Positions 1 to 4,767 of a stretch of DNA of 6,500 nt are shown here, in pieces. The translations under genes were made by a program, and so were the position numbers. The notes beneath the pieces are model-generated. The model was not told where the DNA came from, did not search any database, and worked only from the letters and a program-made list of their open reading frames with translations. Origin of the DNA: Pseudomonadota bacterium (GTDB lineage: Bacteria > Desulfobacterota > Desulfovibrionia > Desulfovibrionales > Desulfovibrionaceae); NCBI GenBank assembly GCA_023435825.1, contig JAEZMB010000187.1:1-6500 (forward strand). Direction: 5' to 3'. How positions within the stretch are numbered: the first letter of the stretch is position 1; every line of letters starts with the position of its first letter.

Positions 1-1
1 C

Positions 2-310
2 GACAGCGCGGCCAAGGCGGCCGGCGCGGCCGAGGCCGTGGCCCAGGCCGACGGGCTGGTGGCCGGCTCGGGCCGCACCCTGGCCGCCATCGTGGAAAGC
101 TGCGAGGACGCCGCCCGGGCCGTGCGCGAGATCGCCGCCTCGGCCAAGACCCAGGCCACGGCCCACGACGAAATCAACCGGGCCGTCTACTCCATCGGCG
201 AGGTGGCCGAGGAGACCGCCCGGGACATGGACGAGGCGGCCGGGGCCGTTTCCGACCTGGCCGGCCAGGCCGGCGACCTCATGCGGCTGATCGAGGAAAT
301 GCGCGGCTAG
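2..310 (+). CDS. Methyl-accepting chemotaxis protein, C-terminal fragment
   Basis: The last 102 codons of a chemoreceptor are visible, ending at TAG 308-310; the start lies upstream of the window. The peptide is Ala/Glu/Asp-rich and heptad-patterned, with stretches such as IVESCEDAARAVREIAASAK and HDEINRAVYSIGEVAEETA. This is typical of the descending helix of the MCP signalling hairpin, C-terminal to the tip that contacts CheA and CheW. The tip itself, the HAMP domain, the membrane helices and the sensor are not in the window, so the signal sensed cannot be told. In the cell the domain forms a cytoplasmic four-helix coiled coil in receptor trimers and controls CheA kinase. The protein ends in LIEEMRG, with no C-terminal NWETF-like tether for CheR/CheB, as in many non-enteric receptors. 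A GTG at 38 could be taken as a start, but the helix runs through it without a break, so the longer open frame is preferred. Family assignment is fairly sure; ligand and class are unknown. Confidence 0.85.
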   Translation, partial: DSAAKAAGAAEAVAQADGLVAGSGRTLAAIVESCEDAARAVREIAASAKTQATAHDEINRAVYSIGEVAEETARDMDEAAGAVSDLAGQAGDLMRLIEEMRG

Positions 311-313
311 GGC

Positions 314-341
314 CGGCCTCCCGAAAGAGGCGGGCAGGCCG
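314..341 (+). terminator. Hairpin just after the chemoreceptor stop
   Basis: CGGCCT (314-319) pairs with AGGCCG (336-341), and CCCG (320-323) with CGGG (331-334). The loop is 7 bases (AAAGAGG) and there is one bulged C at 335. It begins 4 bases after the stop codon at 308-310. No T-run follows directly, so it is either an RNA 3'-end protecting stem or part of a compound terminator with the hairpin at 380-393. The stem is seen directly; the role is inferred. Confidence 0.4.
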
Positions 342-379
342 CGCGAAACACGACGAAACCCGGCGGTAGTTTTTCCCCT

Positions 380-398
380 AACACTGCCGTGTTTTTTT
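380..398 (+). terminator. Candidate Rho-independent terminator (short stem, T7)
   Basis: AACAC (380-384) pairs with GTGTT (389-393) around a TGCC loop. The second arm runs straight into a run of seven T (392-398), the classic order for an intrinsic terminator. The stem is only 5 base pairs and AT-containing, so it would be weak alone; the stronger GC stem at 314-341 may assist. It would separate the chemoreceptor transcript from the glycosyltransferase gene. Confidence 0.4.
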
Positions 399-448
399 GG
401 GACCCGGCCCGCCCCTTTCGCCCCCTTCTCCCGCCGCCGGCTTGATTT

Positions 449-463
449 CCGCAAGGGATGCGG
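449..463. repeat. Small inverted repeat in the leader of the glycosyltransferase gene
   Basis: CCGCA (449-453) and TGCGG (459-463) form a perfect 5-base-pair inverted repeat around AGGGA. It lies 66 bases before the preferred ATG at 529. Its short length makes a chance origin plausible; a regulator site or leader stem is possible. I see no convincing -35/-10 pair in 399-528. Confidence 0.25.
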
Positions 464-519
464 CTACCTCAAGCCCCGACCGGACACATCAGCCGGTCCC
501 ATCCACTCGTTTGCCGCGC

Positions 520-526
520 GGGAGAA
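520..526 (+). promoter_or_regulatory. Ribosome binding site deciding the ATG at 529
   Basis: GGGAGAA lies two bases before ATG 529, so the GGAG core sits about 4-5 bases from the start; this is close but workable. It supports ATG 529 over the in-frame TTG at 397. The TTG falls inside the T-run of the candidate terminator, has no purine-rich box before it, and would add 44 Pro/Ser/Arg-rich residues unlike a glycosyltransferase N-terminus. Confidence 0.65.
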
Positions 527-528
527 CC

Positions 529-1695
529 ATGCGCTTCACCAAAGCCCTGCTCATCAGCCACATCACCGATCTGGCCGGCCCTTCGGAAGCCCTGGAGAAC
601 TACCTCAAGGCCCGAAGCGACGTCCTGGGGATCATCTACCATCCCTTCCACTACTGCTCGGACCGCCGCTCCATCGCCCGAAAATACGTCGGCGGCCGGC
701 TCGTCTCGGAAAAAAAGCGTTGCGGCGCGGCCCTGCCGGGACTGGCCACCTATTTCAAGGACGCCTTTTTTTCGGTGTTCTTCTTCATCGGCTTTTTTTC
801 GCGCTTCGAGACCTGCGTGGCCTGCGACCCCTTAAACGGCGTGGTGGCCATGGTGCTCAAGCGCCTGGGGCTTATCCGCCGGGTGGTCTACTACACCATC
901 GACTGGATGCCCGAGCGCTTCGCCAGCAAGCTCTTAAACAAGCTCTACCACGCCCTGGACCGCTTTTGCCTGGAGGGCTGCGACGCGGCCTGGAACATCT
1001 CGCCGCGCATCGTGGAGATTCGCCGGGAGCAGGGCCTGCCCGACGACCGCAACGTGCTCGTGCCAGTGGGCGTGGACCTCGAAAAGATCGACCTGCCCGA
1101 CAAATCGGCCAAGACCCCGCGCGACGTCGTGCTGCTGGGGGCGCTTAGCCCCTCCAAGGGCGTGGATCTGGTCATCGAGGCCTGGCCGGCCCTGACCCAG
1201 CGCTTCCCGGGACTCACACTGCACGTCATCGGCAAGACGCCCAACAACGCCATCGAGGACGGCGTGGTCTACGCCCCCTACGAGCCGCGCCTGACCGCCC
1301 TGGGGGATAGCGTGGTGCTCCACGGCGTCATGAACCACGACAAGGTGCTGGAGACCCTGCCGGCCTTCGACATCAGCCTCGCGCTCTACCGCCCCACGGA
1401 CAACAACCTGTCGCGCTGGGCCGATCCCAGCCGGGTCAAGGACTATCTGGCCTGCGGCCTGCCGGTGGTCATCACCGACGTGCCGGAAATCGCCAAGGAC
1501 GTGGACGCGCTCGCGGCCGGGGTGGTCGCGCCCTACACCGTGGACGGGGTGGCCGAAGCCATCGCCGCCATGGTCGAGGACCCGGAGCGCTGGCGGGCCA
1601 TGCGTGAGGCGGCCGTGGCCTACATGCAGCGCTACCGCTGGTCGGCCATCTTCGACGCCTCCTTCGAGGCGGCCCTGGCCCCGCCGGTGCGCTAG
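529..1695 (+). CDS. GT4-like (GT-B fold) glycosyltransferase
   Basis: The 388-residue product has the usual length for a family-4/group-1 glycosyltransferase, an enzyme that moves a sugar from a nucleotide donor to an acceptor in the cytoplasm or at the inner membrane face. The N-terminal half (1-185) is the acceptor-side domain. It holds a Phe-rich hydrophobic patch (about 78-93, FFSVFFFIGFF) suited to membrane docking and a YYTIDWMPERF motif (121-131), followed by a segment ending in AAWNIS. The C-terminal Rossmann domain begins near 200 with VVLLGALSPSKG (about 201-212), the typical 'start of the donor domain' strand-loop. It ends with DPSRVKDYLACGLPVV (299-314), the equivalent of the P-x-K-x-x-E-Y-x-A-x-G-x-P-V-V donor-binding motif; here the usual Glu is Asp305. 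Two short helices (DPERWRAMREAA) close the protein. Start ATG 529 follows GGGAGAA. The donor and acceptor sugars cannot be told. The next gene is 189 bases downstream on the same strand, so one transcript is possible but not certain. Confidence 0.85.
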   Translation: MRFTKALLISHITDLAGPSEALENYLKARSDVLGIIYHPFHYCSDRRSIARKYVGGRLVSEKKRCGAALPGLATYFKDAFFSVFFFIGFFSRFETCVACDPLNGVVAMVLKRLGLIRRVVYYTIDWMPERFASKLLNKLYHALDRFCLEGCDAAWNISPRIVEIRREQGLPDDRNVLVPVGVDLEKIDLPDKSAKTPRDVVLLGALSPSKGVDLVIEAWPALTQRFPGLTLHVIGKTPNNAIEDGVVYAPYEPRLTALGDSVVLHGVMNHDKVLETLPAFDISLALYRPTDNNLSRWADPSRVKDYLACGLPVVITDVPEIAKDVDALAAGVVAPYTVDGVAEAIAAMVEDPERWRAMREAAVAYMQRYRWSAIFDASFEAALAPPVR

Positions 1696-1743
1696 CGGGT
1701 CGCGCCCCCCGGCAACCGTACGCTGTCGGCCAGGCCGGACGAC

Positions 1744-1768
1744 GCGGCGTGGGTCCGATAAACGCCGC
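1744..1768 (+). other. Hairpin downstream of the glycosyltransferase gene
   Basis: GCGGCGT (1744-1750) and ACGCCGC (1762-1768) are perfect reverse complements around an 11-base loop, 48 bases after the stop codon. No T-run follows, so it is not a standard intrinsic terminator. It may protect an RNA 3' end, cause pausing, or be a regulator site. The inverted repeat is seen directly; the role is open. Confidence 0.35.
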
Positions 1769-1803
1769 CAGATCAATGCTGGCCGCCGGAGCAAGCCACA
1801 CCA

Positions 1804-1826
1804 GGCGACCGCCGACGCCGGTCGCC
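1804..1826. repeat. Perfect 8-bp inverted repeat upstream of the 960-residue membrane protein gene
   Basis: GGCGACCG (1804-1811) pairs with CGGTCGCC (1819-1826) around a 7-base spacer, CCGACGC. It ends 4 bases before the -10-like TATAAC at 1831. That position would suit an operator overlapping a promoter spacer. Read as RNA, it is a strong leader stem 58 bases before the start codon. It is stronger than most chance hairpins, though GC-rich sequence makes them common. Confidence 0.4.
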
Positions 1827-1830
1827 CCCG

Positions 1831-1836
1831 TATAAC
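1831..1836 (+). promoter_or_regulatory. Weak -10-like box before the 960-residue membrane protein gene
   Basis: TATAAC matches five of six bases of the sigma-70 -10 consensus and is one of the few AT-rich spots in this 189-base gap. No good TTGACA-like -35 sits 16-18 bases upstream. The call rests on the -10 match and position only; transcription might instead read through from the glycosyltransferase gene. Confidence 0.22.
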
Positions 1837-1884
1837 GGCCACCCGTTCGCCTCATCCATCGCCAAGGCAAAGGAACAAGACGTC

Positions 1885-4767
1885 ATGCGACGAAACACGG
1901 TGTACGCGCTGGCCGCCCTGGCCGCCCTGGCCGCGCTGACCTGCGTCGCTTTCGCCGGGGTGCTTTCCCGCCCCGGCATCGTCGGCCACACCTGGGACTG
2001 GGGCATCCCCAATTTCGCCGAGCAGTTCCGGGACATGGCCCGGCACCATTTCTCCACCTGGGACGCCTATTTCGAGACCGGCCGCTACCACTATTTCAAG
2101 CTGGAGCTGCTCTATTGGCTGGCCCTGTGGCCGGTGTCCGTCCTTGGCGGCGAGGCCGTGTCCAAGTGGCTGCCGCTCACCCTCGTCTTCGCCTCGGGCG
2201 CGGCCCTGTGGCCCCTTGCCCGCCGGCTGGCCCTGCCGCCCTTTTTCGCCTTCCTGGCCGCCGTGTTCTACGCCTTTTCGCCCTATGCCCTAAGCCGCGT
2301 GGTGGCTGGGCACATGCCCATGCTGGTGGGCTACGCCCTGCTGCCGGTGGTCATGCTGGCCGCCTTGTCGCTGCTGGACCGCATCGCCGCCGGCCGGCCC
2401 GGGGTGTTTCGGGCCACGGTCGCCACCGGTTTCGTCCTGGGCCTGACCTCGCTGCATCCGGGCGTGGGCATGAGCGCGGCGGCCATGCTCTGTATCGCCT
2501 TTGCCTGCCGGTTCGTGTCCTGCCCGCGCCGCAAGGCGCTTATGGCGGCGTTTGTCGGCCTTGGCGCGGTGGCCGTGGCCATGAACATCCATTTCATGGC
2601 CCCGTTTTTCGGCGACTATTTCGGCAAGGGGGCCATCCGCCACGGCTGGGGCCTGTCGGTTTCGGCCGACGGCGATGTGACCGTGGATTCCGAACTGCCC
2701 CGGCGCGAAGCCTACCACGAGTCCACCAGCCAGCCGGCCGACGCCTCGTTTTTCCTGCGGCTTCGCCCGGGCATGGACACCGAATACGTCTACCCTGTGC
2801 CCAAGGGTCTGGGGATTCCCTGGAACCTGGCCGCCCTGGCCCTGACGCTTGGGGTCTTCGCCTATCCCTTTTCCCGGCGCAAAAGCCCGGAGCTGACCGG
2901 CCTGTTCGTCACCGCCCTGTGCGGCGTGCTGCTGGTGGCCGGTTCGCGCACCCTGCCGGGGCTGGTCTTTTACCAGCTGGCCCTCAAAAAGACCCTGCCC
3001 ATCCTTTTTGCCGCCTTTTCCAACACCACCCGCTGGCTGCCCCTGGTGATCCTGCCCTATGCCCTGCTCCTGGCCCGGGCCGGGGCGGAGCTGGCCGGGG
3101 CCGCGCCGCGCCCCAGGCTCGCCTCCGGGGCTTGCGCCGTAGCCGTTGGCCTATTCGTCTCGCCTTTTCTGGCCGGCGGCCTGACGCGCCCCTTTGACCC
3201 CGAGCGCGATCCCCAGCCGCTGACCCTGCACCAGACGCCCATCAACCCCGAGGTGGCCTCGGTCTACGGCTTTTTGCGCGACCGGCGCGACGCCTTTCGG
3301 GTCAGCTACCTGCCGCCTATCGGCATCACCTGGCCCGGCGACACCGACTACACCTTCGAGTGGACCTCGGCCTATTCGCCCAAGCCCTTTTTCATGGCCT
3401 TCAAGACCCATCCCCTGGCCGAGCCGGTCTTTTCGGGTTTCTACGCCGAGCGGCCGAGCACGAAGATCAGCCGGCTCCTGGGCCTGGGCTCCTGCCGGTT
3501 CCTGGTCTACCCGCGCTACGAACACGCCTACACCTACGACGATTTCCAGCCCGCCTACGTCCCTCCGGCCATGGTGGACGGCTATAAGGACTACAAGCCG
3601 GTGTTCGACGCCAACCTGGCCCGCCAGGAAGGGCTGGTCGCCATGCCCCTTTTCCGCGACGTGGCCCTGTATAAAAACGAGGACTTCCTGCCCCTGGTGC
3701 GCCCCGGCGACCGGGTGGCCGCCGTGGAAGCCGTGGGCGGCAATTATCGCGGCAATGCCGTGGCCGCCGCCCTGGCCCAGGAGATCGAGCTGCCGGACTA
3801 CGATCCGGGCACGGTCTATCTGCGGGCCGGTTCCGATCCCGTCTTTCTGGAATTCGTGGCCGCCATGCAGGGCGACGGACCCGCCGCCACCCGGCTGTTG
3901 GCCGACCGCACCGGCGAGAAAAAGCTCGCCGTGGTGCGGCCCAAAACCCGCCTGGACGCGCCCACGGTGGAATTTCGCCGCCTGGGGCCAACGGCCGTGC
4001 GGGTGCGCGTCCACGGGGCCAAGGCCGGCTTTCCCCTGGTCTTCCAGGAAACCTTCCACACCGGCTGGAAGGCGCTGGTCGTGCCGCGCACCGTGGGCGA
4101 ATTGACCGGCCAGGGCCGCGACATGGCCGCGCTCACCGCCGCCTACCATCCCTTCCCGGTCCAGGGACTGGATCAGGCCGGCCAGGCGGAACTGGCCGGC
4201 TACGTCAAAAAAGGGCTGGTCTCCACTTTGGGGGACGGCGCCAACCAGGAGCGCGAGGCCTTTGTCTACGGCCCGGGCGGCAAAGTGACCGGCGAAACCG
4301 AAACCCGGTTCGCCGTGGACTACGTCTCGCCCCTGACCGCCGGAGCCATCCAGAACGACAATCTGCCGGCGCTTGGCGCAACCGAAGCCCTTTTCCCGTC
4401 AGCCTTTGCCCCGGCAACGCCCCAGGCCGTGTCCAGGCCCCAGGACCCGGCCGGCTGGAGCGCCCCGGCCCCGGGTGGCCCGGTGGCCCTGCCCGAGGCC
4501 CTGCATGTCGAGGCGTATGGCTTTGCCAACGCCTGGTGGCTGCCGCCGGGACTGGTGCGCCTGTTGCCCGAGGCCGCACCCGATACCCCCGGCTATTTCG
4601 CCGCCCGGGCCGACGGCGGCCTGGACTACGAACTGCTGCTTTTCTTCGCGCCCCAAACCTCGTACCTCATCGGGCTTATGGGAAGCGCCGCCGCGTACGT
4701 CTTCTGCCTGGCCGTCATGGCCTCCGGGCTTTTCGCCCCGCGCCGCCGGGAGGATGGCCATGCTTAA
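1885..4767 (+). CDS. Large polytopic membrane protein, GT-C/YfhO-like putative glycosyltransferase
   Basis: The start ATG 1885 follows AAAGGAA (1869-1875) at good spacing. The 960-residue product opens with a membrane helix (about 4-25, Ala/Leu repeats). A loop follows with HTWDWG, Asp38 lying just after the first helix where GT-C enzymes usually hold their catalytic acid. Roughly ten to twelve further helices run to about residue 430, with motifs SRVVAGH (137-143) and SLHPG (189-193). Residues about 432-925 form a long soluble, presumably periplasmic part. It contains VALYKNEDFLP (593-603) and FQETFHTGWKALV (720-732), which resemble the 'vyeN..alP' and 'qsyypGWka' motifs of YfhO-like proteins. 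HVEAYGFANAWWLPPG (from 874) and one last helix (about 926-950) follow. The likely role is transfer of a sugar from a lipid carrier outside the membrane, by family likeness only. About 140 Pro/Ala/Gly-rich residues (732-872) look inserted between the GWK and ANAWWL motifs. The last 8 bases overlap the next gene. Substrate is unknown; a non-enzymatic membrane role cannot be excluded. Confidence 0.75.
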   Translation: MRRNTVYALAALAALAALTCVAFAGVLSRPGIVGHTWDWGIPNFAEQFRDMARHHFSTWDAYFETGRYHYFKLELLYWLALWPVSVLGGEAVSKWLPLTLVFASGAALWPLARRLALPPFFAFLAAVFYAFSPYALSRVVAGHMPMLVGYALLPVVMLAALSLLDRIAAGRPGVFRATVATGFVLGLTSLHPGVGMSAAAMLCIAFACRFVSCPRRKALMAAFVGLGAVAVAMNIHFMAPFFGDYFGKGAIRHGWGLSVSADGDVTVDSELPRREAYHESTSQPADASFFLRLRPGMDTEYVYPVPKGLGIPWNLAALALTLGVFAYPFSRRKSPELTGLFVTALCGVLLVAGSRTLPGLVFYQLALKKTLPILFAAFSNTTRWLPLVILPYALLLARAGAELAGAAPRPRLASGACAVAVGLFVSPFLAGGLTRPFDPERDPQPLTLHQTPINPEVASVYGFLRDRRDAFRVSYLPPIGITWPGDTDYTFEWTSAYSPKPFFMAFKTHPLAEPVFSGFYAERPSTKISRLLGLGSCRFLVYPRYEHAYTYDDFQPAYVPPAMVDGYKDYKPVFDANLARQEGLVAMPLFRDVALYKNEDFLPLVRPGDRVAAVEAVGGNYRGNAVAAALAQEIELPDYDPGTVYLRAGSDPVFLEFVAAMQGDGPAATRLLADRTGEKKLAVVRPKTRLDAPTVEFRRLGPTAVRVRVHGAKAGFPLVFQETFHTGWKALVVPRTVGELTGQGRDMAALTAAYHPFPVQGLDQAGQAELAGYVKKGLVSTLGDGANQEREAFVYGPGGKVTGETETRFAVDYVSPLTAGAIQNDNLPALGATEALFPSAFAPATPQAVSRPQDPAGWSAPAPGGPVALPEALHVEAYGFANAWWLPPGLVRLLPEAAPDTPGYFAARADGGLDYELLLFFAPQTSYLIGLMGSAAAYVFCLAVMASGLFAPRRREDGHA
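4748..4754 (+). promoter_or_regulatory. Ribosome binding site inside the upstream gene for the DUF2079-type gene
   Basis: GGGAGGA ends five bases before ATG 4760, an almost ideal Shine-Dalgarno site. It is embedded in the final Arg/Glu codons of the 960-residue protein gene, whose TAA (4765-4767) falls after the new ATG. This arrangement points to translational coupling and one mRNA. Confidence 0.75.

Noticed and set aside
38..310. A complete small protein starting at GTG 38
   Set aside because: The coiled-coil pattern continues in frame upstream to the window edge, so this is the tail of a longer chemoreceptor.
397..528. An upstream TTG start adding 44 residues to the glycosyltransferase
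   Set aside because: The TTG sits within a T-run at a candidate terminator, lacks a ribosome site, and the extra residues are Pro/Ser/Arg-rich and unlike the family. ATG 529 has GGGAGAA before it.
934..1842. A 302-codon open frame on the minus strand opposite the glycosyltransferase gene
   Set aside because: It is rich in Gly, Arg, His and Val with no recognisable domain, has no convincing ribosome site, and mirrors a well-supported GT4 gene. Long antisense frames are expected in GC-rich coding DNA.
1906..1938. Short Leu/Ala-encoding repeats (CTGGCCGCC-like units) near the start of the 960-residue protein gene
   Set aside because: They encode the first membrane helix with a limited codon set; this explains the repetition without any mobile or regulatory element.
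3151..4149. A 332-codon open frame on the minus strand inside the 960-residue protein gene
   Set aside because: Its composition (His, Gly, Gln-rich) and lack of motifs fit a shadow of the sense gene, which has continuous membrane-protein features throughout.
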